A stretch of DNA of 64,000 nt from an uncultured Verrucomicrobiales bacterium (GTDB lineage Bacteria > Verrucomicrobiota > Verrucomicrobiia > Verrucomicrobiales > Akkermansiaceae), in contig CAJQKQ010000005.1 in NCBI GenBank assembly GCA_905478925.1, forward strand, positions 1 to 64,000, in the 5' to 3' direction. Position numbers and translations under genes: made by a program. Positions 26,863 to 37,461 of this stretch are shown here, one piece after another (within the stretch, counting starts at the first letter, position 1; every line of letters begins with the position of its first letter). The notes beneath the pieces were generated by a model that worked only from the letters and a program-made list of their open reading frames with translations, did not search any database and was not told the DNA's origin.

Positions 26863-27933
26863 TCAGAAGGCGTATTGCCAGCCGAGGGCAAGGGTGTAGT
26901 CGGTGCCGAGGCTGAGGCCGTTGCGGTCTTGCCAGAGCGGGACGCGAATATCGGCGGCGATGCGGTGGTTGAGCAGGGCGCCACCGGGGATGACGAAGTT
27001 CACGCCGGCCAGTGCCTCGATGCGCTGTCCGCCATAGTTTTCACCGAAGGCGGTGGGCACGGTGCGGTTTCCGCCGATGTTCTGTGTGATGTCGCTCTGG
27101 GTTCCGTTCAGCTCGTCCTCCCAGTGGTAGGAAATGCCGGTGGAAACCGAGGCCCACTCATTGACGCGGTAGGAGATCCACGAATTGAGGTCGAATTTGT
27201 TTCCGAGGCGGTAGCCGTGATGGTTCCTCCCGGTGCGGATGGCTGCTGCTGCCTGCACGCCGGCTGACCAGCAATCAGCAACATAGGTGTAGGTGAGGGA
27301 TGGTAGCAAATCAAACGTGCCGGAACCCAACTGCATGGCGGCGGGAAGCTGGCGACTGGTGCGCCCTCCGAGCGGGGGAGGCCCCGGGGTCACATCCTCC
27401 TCCGCGATGGAGCCAGTGGGGAGGCTGATTCCGATTCCGCCGTGGAAATGGTGCGACCCCTCATCCACGATGCGAATCAGAGCGCCGAGCTTGAGGTCTC
27501 CGATGCCATTGGATTTTGTGGTAAAGGTCGGGCTCCCGCCGTTTGATGCCTGCAGTGGCGGCGGGGCCGTCGGCGAGATCAGGTGATCCATTTCAGTGGC
27601 AAGGTAGGGTAGCATCGCGGACAGGGTGATGCGGTCGGTCGGCGCGTACATGGCACCGAGCATTTGCATCTCCATGGTCATGCGGGTCGGGGTGACATTG
27701 TAGCCATTTCCAAATACCCCGGCGGAGGAGATGGAATTCGAGCCCTTGTACATGCCGTCCATGTCCATGAACATGTATCGGTAGGAGAGCATCCATTCGC
27801 CGACGTTGTGGGCGTGGCTCGCCATGATGGAGATCGGCGCGTGGCTGTCGGGCCGGGCGAGATCGCAATGGACGTTTTGGGCGGATGCCACGGCGCAAAG
27901 GGCGGTGGCGACAGTGATAGATTGGTATTTCAT
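26863..27933 (-). CDS. Met-rich outer-membrane beta-barrel protein (transporter-like)
   Basis: Exported 356-residue protein with a short signal peptide (MKYQSITVATALCAVASAQ) and a C-terminal LALGWQYAF ending in phenylalanine, typical of outer-membrane barrels. Early segments are rich in methionine and histidine (PISIMASHAHNVGEWMLSYR, MFMDMDGMYKG, MTMEMQMLGAMYAP). From memory, proteins of this type are often encoded near copper or heavy-metal genes. The small HPC/ELC-type protein encoded upstream fits that picture. Metal binding is inference; no efflux pump gene is adjacent. Confidence 0.75.
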   Translation of the reverse strand: MKYQSITVATALCAVASAQNVHCDLARPDSHAPISIMASHAHNVGEWMLSYRYMFMDMDGMYKGSNSISSAGVFGNGYNVTPTRMTMEMQMLGAMYAPTDRITLSAMLPYLATEMDHLISPTAPPPLQASNGGSPTFTTKSNGIGDLKLGALIRIVDEGSHHFHGGIGISLPTGSIAEEDVTPGPPPLGGRTSRQLPAAMQLGSGTFDLLPSLTYTYVADCWSAGVQAAAAIRTGRNHHGYRLGNKFDLNSWISYRVNEWASVSTGISYHWEDELNGTQSDITQNIGGNRTVPTAFGENYGGQRIEALAGVNFVIPGGALLNHRIAADIRVPLWQDRNGLSLGTDYTLALGWQYAF

Positions 27934-28092
27934 TTCTTATGTAAATTTGGATTGGTGCGCGGTTGTGCGCATTGGATTGAGTATCCCGCTTAGGGATCAC
28001 ATGGGGAAACGGACACGCGAAAATCCGGTCGGAAGACCGTTTGCGAGGGTTCGTGGACACTCCGGGGCAAGATGCCGGAGCCATCGGGGCGC

Positions 28093-28491
28093 TTAGGAAA
28101 ACCTCGGCGGCGGGGTGTCGGGGGACTTCCGAAAAACGGGGGAGAAAGTTCTCGGGTCCGCGTATCCGGGCGGGATGAAATCATCGTAGCGAGGCTTGCT
28201 CGCCGCGAGCTGTTCTGTTGACAGCAGGTTTTTCAACTCAAGCTTCTTCAGTTGGGATTTCCAAGGGATTTCCGGGGAGGTGGAATCAGATTTTTTCGCC
28301 TCCGCAATGGAGGCGCAGAGTTCGCAGGGGCGCTCTCCGCCGAAGGTGTCCTTCACTCCCTCCACCAGGCCTTTTTCCGCCGAGTAATCGACGATCATCT
28401 TCCCCCATGCGAACATCTGCATGACCCCGTAGTGGCCGCCGCAAAGATGCAGGCAGCCGGTCAGGACGAGGATGAAACGGAGAATTCGCAA
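28093..28491 (-). CDS. Small exported Cys-containing protein, partner of the Met-rich barrel protein
   Basis: 132 residues with a hydrophobic start (RILRFILVLTGCLHLCGGHY) and the motif GGERPCELCASIAEAKK, whose CxxC in an RPCELC setting recalls small metal-associated proteins of unknown function. The start codon appears to be TTG at 28491. It lies 159 bp upstream of the Met-rich barrel gene on the same strand, and I infer a shared role, perhaps metal handling. Not a recognised family by name. Confidence 0.6.
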   Translation of the reverse strand: MRILRFILVLTGCLHLCGGHYGVMQMFAWGKMIVDYSAEKGLVEGVKDTFGGERPCELCASIAEAKKSDSTSPEIPWKSQLKKLELKNLLSTEQLAASKPRYDDFIPPGYADPRTFSPVFRKSPDTPPPRFS

Positions 28492-28599
28492 AACCGGTGG
28501 CAGGGTGTGCGGGAGTGTATTGGGAGGGAAGCCAAAAATAGCGGCGAAGCGCAGGGGTGCGCTCCGCCGCCGTGAGGCGTTATGTTTTACGCAAGTGGA

Positions 28600-30837
<2,238 letters not shown>

Positions 30838-31260
30838 TCAGGATGCGTGTGTACCGAGGCACTCCGGGCAGGTGCCCCAATAGACCACCTCCGCCTCATC
30901 GATTTGGAAGCCGCAATCCGCGCTGGCGGTCAGGCATGGGGTGTGGCCGACGGAGCAGTCGACATCGACCGTTTTCCCGCAGCTGCGGCAGACGAGGTGG
31001 TGGTGATTGTCGCCGGTTCTGTTCTCGTAACGGGCAGGGGAACCGGCCGGCTGGATGCGGCGAATCAGCCCTTTTTCCGCAAGAAGGCCGACGGCATTGT
31101 AGACAGCCTGCCGGGAAATCGTGCCGATTTCCGCCCGGACATCCACGGCGATCTCGTCCGCCGTGGCGTGTGGCCGACCCGTCACCGCCCGCAGCACAGC
31201 TAGTCGCTGCGCCGTTACTGGCACGCCGTGTTCACGGAGAAGATTAGTTGGAGGGTTCAC
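30838..31260 (-). CDS. Fur/PerR-family metal-dependent repressor (FurA-like)
   Basis: 140-residue regulator with the winged-helix DNA-binding domain ([39 protein letters not shown]) and a metal-binding dimerisation domain ([18 protein letters not shown] and the C-terminal CPEC). The two CxxC pairs would hold a structural zinc. Immediately upstream of katG, so it is most likely a peroxide-sensing repressor of the pair. It begins with a GTG at 31260. PerR versus Fur function is inferred from neighbourhood only. Confidence 0.92.
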   Translation of the reverse strand: MNPPTNLLREHGVPVTAQRLAVLRAVTGRPHATADEIAVDVRAEIGTISRQAVYNAVGLLAEKGLIRRIQPAGSPARYENRTGDNHHHLVCRSCGKTVDVDCSVGHTPCLTASADCGFQIDEAEVVYWGTCPECLGTHAS

Positions 31261-31658
31261 GTAAGGGAGTTTCCGTCATTGTTCTGGACTCTGTCAAGAA
31301 GTTGCTCGAATCCATTTGCCCAAAAAGAAAAATCGGAGGGTAAGCCAAAGGTGGTGTCCCATCGAAATACGCGACATCACGCGGAGTCCCACAGGAGGGG
31401 CTGGCGCTGGTCTGCCCCGACTGTCTCCAGCCCACCAATGAAGCTGAAAAACTTGCTTTCAGGCAGTGGCGTCGTGGTTTTTGTGCGGGCAGTCGTGGTA
31501 GACAGAGCCATGCTCCACCGCGGTTTTTTCGATGGGAGCGGCGTCTCGAGCGCTGGATAATTAGAGAGGAAATAGCTGCAATCGGGGCATAGCTGAGCCC
31601 CTACTTAGCCGAGCGATACGTTCGTCGCCATTCCGCGATAGTTCTCGAAGTCCCGCGC
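31261..31658. other. Gap between fur-like gene and BatA-like gene
   Basis: 398 bp with no supported gene. A weak hairpin GGGGC-GCCCC lies near 31574-31591 and may serve the BatA-like gene as a terminator, but it lacks a T-run. Open frames on both strands here have no homology I recognise. Confidence 0.5.
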
Positions 31659-33431
31659 TCAGCCAAGATTGCTTGAGGGACGGTGTTTCAGTTGCTTACG
31701 TTCCTTCGGCGAAGTGAAGTGCCATGCGACGAGGAGGCCGGCGAGGAGGAGGAGGATCCAGAGACGGGCGAGCGGGTCGGGGGCGGTGTGGAGCTGGAGA
31801 GAGGCGGAGTTTGAGACGGCGGCGAGCTCGGAGGGGGCGCAGGCGCTGAGGTCGGCTTCGCGGGTGTCGGCAAAGTGGACGGCGGCTTGGAGGAGGGATT
31901 GGTCGTCCTGGGAGACGGTGAGGAAACCGGGCTGGGAGGGGGCGCGATTGACGGGCGGTGCGGGGACGGATTTTCCTGCGGAATCGGTGGCGGAGACTTC
32001 GACCGTGATGCCGGGAGCGGAGGCGATGCGAATGGTCTGGCTGGTTTCGAGGTTGAGCGCCTGGGAGGCGATCTTGGCATCGCGGAGGGACTCGGCGAAG
32101 CGGTGAAGGAGGACGATGAAGGCGGGTTGCTGGGTGGAGTTGGAGAGGCGCAGGTCGAAGTTAAAACAGAGGATGCGCTTGCTGGCGTTTTCGCGGAGGA
32201 AGATGAGCGGGCGTTTCTCCTGCCAGAGGAGGACGCGATCCTCGGGGAGGCGGGGGAGTTGGAGTGTCTCGCGGACGAGCAGCGCCTGCCAGTTGATGCC
32301 GTCCATAAGAGGATGCGACTCGGCGAGGATCCCGCCTTTGAGATATTTCCCGGCAGAGGTGGGATCCTCGACGAAGAGGATGGCGTGGGTCTCCGGGAGG
32401 GCGGGATCGAGGGGATCGTAGGAGGTGATGACGAGGTCGGACGATGCCGCATCAGTGGAGGGGCGGGTGGACTCCAAAGAGCGGAGGAGCTTTTCCGTGA
32501 GATCGGCAAAGCCCGGGGAAGTGGCGGTGAAGAGGTTCAAGGCTTTGGGCCTCGGGGCGATGATGGGGAGGGTGTCATCGAGTGTGAAGGCGTCCGGGGT
32601 GAGGGTGAGGCGGACGTTTTCCGCTCCCTCGGGGAAGGCCGCAGAGAGGGTGACGAAGGATCTCGGGGCGAGGTCGAAGCTGCGGGGTTCGGTGGTGCTG
32701 CCGGATGCGTTGAGCGACCAAGAACGGGTGGCGGTCGAGTCGCCGTAGTTGCGGACGATGGCCTGGAAGGTGAGCGCTCCCTCCTTTTGTCTGAAGCTGA
32801 TGCCGGTGAAGCCGACGTTGCCCGTGGGCTTGCCGACGGCGATGAGCTGCGACTCGTAGGGCAGCGCCTCGGCGGGGGTGTCGGTGAGGTAGATGACGAT
32901 CCCGTCCTTGGAGACGATGGAGCGGGCGAGGCGGAGGGCGTAGGATGGATCGATGATGCCGCTATCCAGCGAGAGGTTTTCGAGGGCGTCGAGGAGTTCG
33001 TCGGTGGACTCGCCGGCGTATAGGCGGTCGGCGCCGGGGACGGAGGGCAGCAGGGTAAGCTCCATGGTCGAGGCGCTGCCCTGGAGAGCGGGGAGCTTGT
33101 CGCGGAGGGCGGCGATGGCGTCCTTTTTGAAGACCGTCATCGAGGCGGAGGAATCAATGACGACAGCGACGCGCTGGACGGAATTTTCCTTGTCGAAGCG
33201 CGGCTCTGCGAGGAACCAGGTGAGCAGGAGGACAGCGAGCAACTGCATCCACAGAGGGACGGAGGGGATGATACGCTCGAAGCGTCGGCCGGAGGTGGCC
33301 TCGCGCTGCGTGCGCTCAAGCAGGAACAGGGTGGAGACCGGGAGGGTGATGGATTTCCGCTGGAGGAAATGGATCGCAAGGATCGCCGGGATGGCGAGCA
33401 GGGTCAGGAGGCCGAGAGGGTTTGCGAACAT
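31659..33431 (-). CDS. BatA/VWA-domain membrane protein
   Basis: 590-residue inner-membrane protein. The N-terminal BatA-type region has two membrane helices (FANPLGLLTLLAIPAILAIH and SVPLWMQLLAVLLLTWFLAE), then a von Willebrand factor A fold with the MIDAS start VVIDSSASMTVF. A large periplasmic middle precedes a C-terminal helix (LWILLLLAGLLVAW). Proteins of this kind occur with MoxR ATPases and DUF58 proteins, but none are next to it here. Start at ATG 33431; an in-frame GTG at 33446 is possible. An AAGNNNN heptad tract lies directly upstream. Confidence 0.85.
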   Translation of the reverse strand: MFANPLGLLTLLAIPAILAIHFLQRKSITLPVSTLFLLERTQREATSGRRFERIIPSVPLWMQLLAVLLLTWFLAEPRFDKENSVQRVAVVIDSSASMTVFKKDAIAALRDKLPALQGSASTMELTLLPSVPGADRLYAGESTDELLDALENLSLDSGIIDPSYALRLARSIVSKDGIVIYLTDTPAEALPYESQLIAVGKPTGNVGFTGISFRQKEGALTFQAIVRNYGDSTATRSWSLNASGSTTEPRSFDLAPRSFVTLSAAFPEGAENVRLTLTPDAFTLDDTLPIIAPRPKALNLFTATSPGFADLTEKLLRSLESTRPSTDAASSDLVITSYDPLDPALPETHAILFVEDPTSAGKYLKGGILAESHPLMDGINWQALLVRETLQLPRLPEDRVLLWQEKRPLIFLRENASKRILCFNFDLRLSNSTQQPAFIVLLHRFAESLRDAKIASQALNLETSQTIRIASAPGITVEVSATDSAGKSVPAPPVNRAPSQPGFLTVSQDDQSLLQAAVHFADTREADLSACAPSELAAVSNSASLQLHTAPDPLARLWILLLLAGLLVAWHFTSPKERKQLKHRPSSNLG

Positions 33432-33440
33432 GGTGAGGGA

Positions 33441-33475
33441 AAGCACGAAGGACTAAGCATGAAGTCCGAAAGGAA
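33441..33475. repeat. Heptad-repeat tract upstream of BatA-like gene
   Basis: AAGCACG, AAGGACT, AAGCATG, AAGTCCG, AAAGGAA in exact register, 10 bp upstream of the ATG. In the mRNA it reads as NNNNCTT units. Confidence 0.85.
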
Positions 33476-33516
33476 GAAGTTGTGACGGTGATGAGAACTA
33501 GCGGGGATGGGGGGGA

Positions 33517-33551
33517 GTGACAAGTGCCGGGTGCCGAGTGATCAGTGGTAG
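33517..33551. repeat. Heptad-repeat tract, GTGNNNN type
   Basis: GTGACAA, GTGCCGG, GTGCCGA, GTGATCA, GTGGTAG in perfect register, in the spacer between the DUF2071 gene and the BatA-like gene. GTGATCA and GTGCCGA recur in the tract upstream of DUF2071. Confidence 0.85.
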
Positions 33552-33625
33552 AGGCTTGGGTTGGGGGAGGCAAAGGCTTGAGTGCCGGGCAGTTGCCGGC
33601 TCGCCCCTTCTTGGGGAAGAGCAAG

Positions 33626-33663
33626 ACTATAGTACTGTGGGCGTTCTGGAGAACGCCTAGCCC
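33626..33663. repeat. Hairpin at the DUF2071 gene 3' end
   Basis: GGCGTTC-TGGA-GAACGCC core, with flanking ACTGTG and TACAGT nearly complementary. May act as a transcription terminator or be a REP-type element. Confidence 0.5.
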
Positions 33664-34403
33664 TACAGTTTCTTGAGGGGAAATATGGTGACGTCGACGG
33701 GGAGGGCGGAGAGCATGGAGGCGGGAGGGCTGTTCGGCACGGAGAAGTTGTTGAGGGCGAAGGGGGTGGTGGAGCAGGTGGCCTCGGGCATGGGCTCGAT
33801 ACGGTAGGGGCTGTGGTGGACCATTCCGCTGAAGAGGTTTCCTTTGGCATCGGTGGAGAAGAGGCGGTAGCGCTCGACGAGAAACCACTCGAGGCTGCCT
33901 TGCTCTGCGGGGGCGGGGGAGATGGATTTCGGATAGGAGAAAATGGATTCCGGGAGTTGATTGTTTTTTCTGATGCTGCGGTAGCGGATGTTTCCGGAAT
34001 CCACGGAGGAGGACATGCGGGCGTGTTCGTAGGGAAGGTTGAAGCCGCGGCGGGCGATTTCTACGGCGAGAGGTTGGTTGCAATCGAGGGAGAAGAACCA
34101 GACTCCGGGGTTGCCGTTATCGTCGAAGACGTAGGTGCGGAGGTTGAGTTCGTGGAACCATGAGAGCCATGGCAGCGGCGGCAGGCCGACCGGGCGGATG
34201 CGCTGCATGAGGAAGGGGACGATGCCGAGCCATGCCTGGCCGTCGAAGGTATCGACGTGAAGGCCGGGAGGGAGGCGGGAGGCGATGATTTCCTGGTCGA
34301 CTGGCCAATGGAAGAAGCCGAGGGATGCCCAGCGTTGCTTCATCACCGGGAAGCCGGACGGGCGGTCGCGTTGAGCGAGGCGTTGGGCTTTGGTGGGAGG
34401 CAT
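33663..34403 (-). CDS. DUF2071 (YqjF-like) protein
   Basis: 246-residue soluble protein of the DUF2071 family, whose function is unknown. Typical blocks are SLGFFHWPVDQEIIASRLPP, LHVDTFDGQAWLGIVPFLM and FHELNLRTYVFDDNGNPGVW. It is transcribed in the same direction as the polyketide synthase gene but separated from it by 233 bp carrying a heptad tract. Whether it belongs to that cluster is uncertain. Confidence 0.85.
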   Translation of the reverse strand: MPPTKAQRLAQRDRPSGFPVMKQRWASLGFFHWPVDQEIIASRLPPGLHVDTFDGQAWLGIVPFLMQRIRPVGLPPLPWLSWFHELNLRTYVFDDNGNPGVWFFSLDCNQPLAVEIARRGFNLPYEHARMSSSVDSGNIRYRSIRKNNQLPESIFSYPKSISPAPAEQGSLEWFLVERYRLFSTDAKGNLFSGMVHHSPYRIEPMPEATCSTTPFALNNFSVPNSPPASMLSALPVDVTIFPLKKL

Positions 34404-34444
34404 TAGTTTTCAGTTTGAAGGCTAGGTTGATGGAGAGTTTGCTA

Positions 34445-34472
34445 GTGCCGAGTGATCAGTGATCAGTGGGAA
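34445..34472. repeat. Heptad-repeat tract upstream of DUF2071 gene
   Basis: GTGCCGA, GTGATCA, GTGATCA, GTGGGAA in register, about 41 bp upstream of the ATG at 34403. In the mRNA it reads NNNNCAC. Confidence 0.85.
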
Positions 34473-34636
34473 GACTAGGATTCTGGATTTTTTTTGCCGC
34501 TAAGGAAGAGAAGTTCACTGAGCTGAATTCTAATAATTCCGAGTTCACCATGGTCTCATTTTTCTCCCTCAACCAGTCTCCTTATTTTCGAAATTCAATT
34601 TGGCGAACGTCTCTTCCTTGGTGGTTGGAAATTGTT

Positions 34637-35665
34637 TCATCGGGAGAGGTGACAGGAGTGGGCGGCGAAGCCGGCTCCGAAGGCGGTGAGCCAGAGGCAG
34701 GTGTCGTCGGGGTTGGTGCGTAGGCGCTCCTCGAGGGCGAAGAGGACGGAGGGGCTGGACATGTTGCCGTGGCGGAGGAGGACTTCCCGGGTTTCGGTGA
34801 GGTTGAAGCTGGGGATGGCGGCTTCGATGGCCTCAATGACATCGCGTCCGCCGGAGTGGGCGACGATCTGGTCGGGCTCCGCGCTGCGGCGGTTGTAGAG
34901 GGTGGATACGGCGGCGGCGGCGAGGTTTGGGACGCTGCGGTGGAGCTGGTTTTTGAGTTTTCCGCCGGAGTTGGTGAAGCGGATTTTCTCGCGGTCGGCG
35001 GGGACGTGGTGGGTGTCGAAGCCGTGAAATTTCCAGCCGGTTGCGGTAGATTGCTCCCCGGAAAGGATGGCGGCGGCGGCTCCGTCGCCGAACAGGCAGA
35101 GTGAGATCAGGACGCCGGGATCGTCGTCGATATAGAAGGCAGCGGAGGAGATCTCGACGGCGACCATTGCGACGCGGTGGGTCGGGTTTGCAGCGAGATA
35201 TCCTTGCGCGGCGCGGAGGGTGGGGATGGCCGCGCCGCAGCCGAGGCCGACGAGATCGCAGAGATAGGTGTCGGGGCGGAGGCCGGCCTTTTCCGAGACG
35301 TAGCTCGATGGCCCGGGGCAGAGGTAGCCGGTGCATGTGCAGAGGAACAGGGCGTCGATCTCAGCCGCTTTGATCCCGGCCTTGGCGATGGCCTTTTCGA
35401 GCGCGGCGATGGCGAGATTGGGTGCGTGGGTTTCGAAGGAGCGGTTCAGTTCCTCCGCGTCCTTCTTGAAGACCGGGCCGAGATCGGGGGATGTGAACTG
35501 GCGGTGGCTGATCCCGGAACCGCTGTTGGTGAGGATCTTTTCGAGGAGGGAAAGGGATCGGGATTTGAGGCCGCCAATGTCCGGATGGGATTGTAGGGCG
35601 GACCATGTTTCCGGCTGGGTGAAGGTGTGCGGCGGGTTGGCGGTTGCGAGGGAGGTGAGATACAT
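34637..35665 (-). CDS. Type III polyketide synthase (chalcone/stilbene synthase-like)
   Basis: Homodimeric ketosynthase that extends an acyl-CoA with malonyl-CoA units and cyclises the product. The catalytic triad is visible: Cys143 in VGLGCGAAIPTL, His270 in QIVAHSGGRDVIEA and Asn301 in RHGNMSSPSVLFAL. Length is 342 residues. The FAD oxidoreductase and methyltransferase genes lie just upstream on the same strand. The same three activities make methylated and oxidised alkylresorcinol-type lipids in the Streptomyces srs operon, so a phenolic lipid or alkylquinone product is plausible. The starter unit is unknown. Confidence 0.92.
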   Translation of the reverse strand: MYLTSLATANPPHTFTQPETWSALQSHPDIGGLKSRSLSLLEKILTNSGSGISHRQFTSPDLGPVFKKDAEELNRSFETHAPNLAIAALEKAIAKAGIKAAEIDALFLCTCTGYLCPGPSSYVSEKAGLRPDTYLCDLVGLGCGAAIPTLRAAQGYLAANPTHRVAMVAVEISSAAFYIDDDPGVLISLCLFGDGAAAAILSGEQSTATGWKFHGFDTHHVPADREKIRFTNSGGKLKNQLHRSVPNLAAAAVSTLYNRRSAEPDQIVAHSGGRDVIEAIEAAIPSFNLTETREVLLRHGNMSSPSVLFALEERLRTNPDDTCLWLTAFGAGFAAHSCHLSR

Positions 35666-35673
35666 TCGGGAGA

Positions 35674-35701
35674 GTGGGTAGTAAAAAGTGATCAGTGGAA
35701 G
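35674..35701. repeat. Heptad-repeat tract upstream of polyketide synthase gene
   Basis: GTGGGTA, GTAAAAA, GTGATCA, GTGGAAG in register, 9 bp upstream of the ATG at 35665. It lies in the 53-bp spacer after the FAD oxidoreductase gene. Confidence 0.8.
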
Positions 35702-35718
35702 AACTGTTCGCTACGCGT

Positions 35719-36720
35719 TTAGCGGATGAGGTGGAGGATGGGTTTCATTGGGGCGTGGCTGAGGATGGGGAGTGCTGCGGGGTGGAAGAGCAGGGGATGG
35801 ATGAGTTTTGCTGCGGTGAGACGTTTTCTGAACGCCTTGTGTAGGGAGGTTTGGATTGCTTTGCAGGTATCGGGCCATGGGGTTTTTCCTTCGGCGAAGG
35901 CGATCAGATGGGGGAGTGCGATTTCTGCGGACTGGAAGGCCATGGTCATGCCGTTTCCGGTGAAGGGGGGGATGATGGCATGGGAGTCGCCGAGCGCGAG
36001 AACTCCGGGCATGGGTTCCTGGAGGCCGAGTCCGAAGCCTGCGACGGCGGTGAACGAGCCTTCCTTCCATTCCGCATCCCGGATCCGTTGTGCTAGATCT
36101 GTGTTGCCGTTGCCTTCGAGGTAGGCGGGGAGAAGGGCGGCATGCTTGGTCTTGATGGAGCTGTCGATTTTGAAGAGGCCGCAGGCATTGCTCCAGCCGT
36201 CCTCGATCGGGGTGATGCCGAGGTAGCCGCCCGGGCCACTGTGCATTTCAAGCTCGGCGGTGGTGGTGATCCCACGGATGTGCGCCTTGAGGCCAATCCA
36301 GTTACCTTTGACGGGTCTGCGCCCTGCTGCCCAGACAAGACCCGGAGCACCGGGCTGTGGTTTCATGCGGGATCTGGTTTGGAGATCGACCCCGCTGCGG
36401 ATGGCCATTTGCTGCAGGCGGTCGTCGAGGAGGTGTCTGGATATGGCAAGCGCCGGCTCGCTGAGGGTGTTGCGCCGCAGCGGGCGGTTGCCGGAAAACC
36501 AGGATAGGCTGCGGTGCGGGAGCGCATCGGTGAGGGTTTCCGAGATTCCCAGGCGCTCCAAGGTGTCCGGCGAGATGCCGGAGATGAATTCGCCGCAGAC
36601 CCGGTGGCGCGGATACGATCCCGCCTCGTGGAGGGTCACGGGGAGGCCGTGATTCCGGAGGGCAATGGCGAGGGAGAGCCCGCTGAGCCCGCCTCCGATG
36701 ATCGTGATAGATTCCGTCAA
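35719..36720 (-). CDS. FAD-dependent oxidoreductase (geranylgeranyl-reductase/hydroxylase-like)
   Basis: 333-residue flavoprotein. The N-terminal nucleotide-binding motif is ITIIGGGLSGLSLAIALRNH. HRVCGEFISGISPDTLERLG is the substrate-side block typical of geranylgeranyl-reductase-like enzymes, and the second FAD motif is LALGDSHAIIPPFTGNGMTM. Lying between the methyltransferase and the type III polyketide synthase genes, it probably hydroxylates or oxidises the polyketide product. Confidence 0.88.
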   Translation of the reverse strand: MTESITIIGGGLSGLSLAIALRNHGLPVTLHEAGSYPRHRVCGEFISGISPDTLERLGISETLTDALPHRSLSWFSGNRPLRRNTLSEPALAISRHLLDDRLQQMAIRSGVDLQTRSRMKPQPGAPGLVWAAGRRPVKGNWIGLKAHIRGITTTAELEMHSGPGGYLGITPIEDGWSNACGLFKIDSSIKTKHAALLPAYLEGNGNTDLAQRIRDAEWKEGSFTAVAGFGLGLQEPMPGVLALGDSHAIIPPFTGNGMTMAFQSAEIALPHLIAFAEGKTPWPDTCKAIQTSLHKAFRKRLTAAKLIHPLLFHPAALPILSHAPMKPILHLIR

Positions 36721-36758
36721 GCCATGGAAGCTATCACCGCTTCGCCTGCATGCGAGGG

Positions 36759-37400
36759 CTACTTTTTGCGGGCGACCATGCGAATGGATCCACGCCAGTC
36801 CGTTGTTTCCGTGATCCGGTAATCCGCCGGGTCGAGTCCGAGGGCGGCGGGCAGTTCCCCAGGGCGGAATCCCGCCTCGATGCTCACGCGCATGTCGTGG
36901 CGAGTGTATGGGTGGACGAATGGAGTCGCCAGTTTTCCCATAAACAAAGGGATATGTGCTCTGTGAGGTTCACTGGTAATGATCGCTTTAAACGATCGAA
37001 TGAAACGACCCAGTGAAGAAAGTTCCATCTCTGTGAAATGGTGGAGAAAGAGGTTGGCGATGAGTGTTCCGCCTTGGATATCTGGTGTTTGGGCGAAGAG
37101 ATCGCCCTGGATCCAATTGGCATGGGCGGGCAGATCCGCAGGGGGAGGGGCGAGATCATAGGCAGCGATGGGAACGCCCGGACGAGCCCCGGCAATCTTG
37201 GTGAGTAGGTTACCATCACCCGCGCCGACCTCGGTGATGGAGGAGGTATCGGGCGGGATATTCTGAAGGATCCAGGATTCGCTGCCCATGAAACGGTTGA
37301 TGCGACGGAGGTCGCGGCGGGAGCGGATCGCGCCCGGATCATCGTGCGAGATGCTGTCGAGGATCTCCGGGGTGAGTTTGCGGGTGGAAAGATTGTTCAT
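36759..37400 (-). CDS. Class I SAM-dependent methyltransferase of the polyketide cluster
   Basis: 213-residue methyltransferase. The SAM-binding glycine loop is SITEVGAGDGNLLTKIAG, and a following acidic residue sits in the second strand (IAAYDLAPP). The N-terminal segment IRSRRDLRRINRFMGSESWI is characteristic of the methyltransferases I associate with type III polyketide synthase loci. It is first in the minus-strand gene order, 38 bp before the FAD oxidoreductase. Start at ATG 37400; an in-frame start at 37433 is possible. The methyl acceptor is not known. Confidence 0.8.
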   Translation of the reverse strand: MNNLSTRKLTPEILDSISHDDPGAIRSRRDLRRINRFMGSESWILQNIPPDTSSITEVGAGDGNLLTKIAGARPGVPIAAYDLAPPPADLPAHANWIQGDLFAQTPDIQGGTLIANLFLHHFTEMELSSLGRFIRSFKAIITSEPHRAHIPLFMGKLATPFVHPYTRHDMRVSIEAGFRPGELPAALGLDPADYRITETTDWRGSIRMVARKK

Positions 37401-37461
37401 TTCCGGGTCGGGTTTCGAAGTCACTGTTTGCAAAGAAAACCGTTATGTAGGAGAAACGGCT

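Noticed and set aside
31228-31560. 110-codon plus-strand frame in the gap before the BatA-like gene
   Set aside because: Overlaps the fur-like gene start on the opposite strand and shows no protein-like pattern or homology I recognise.
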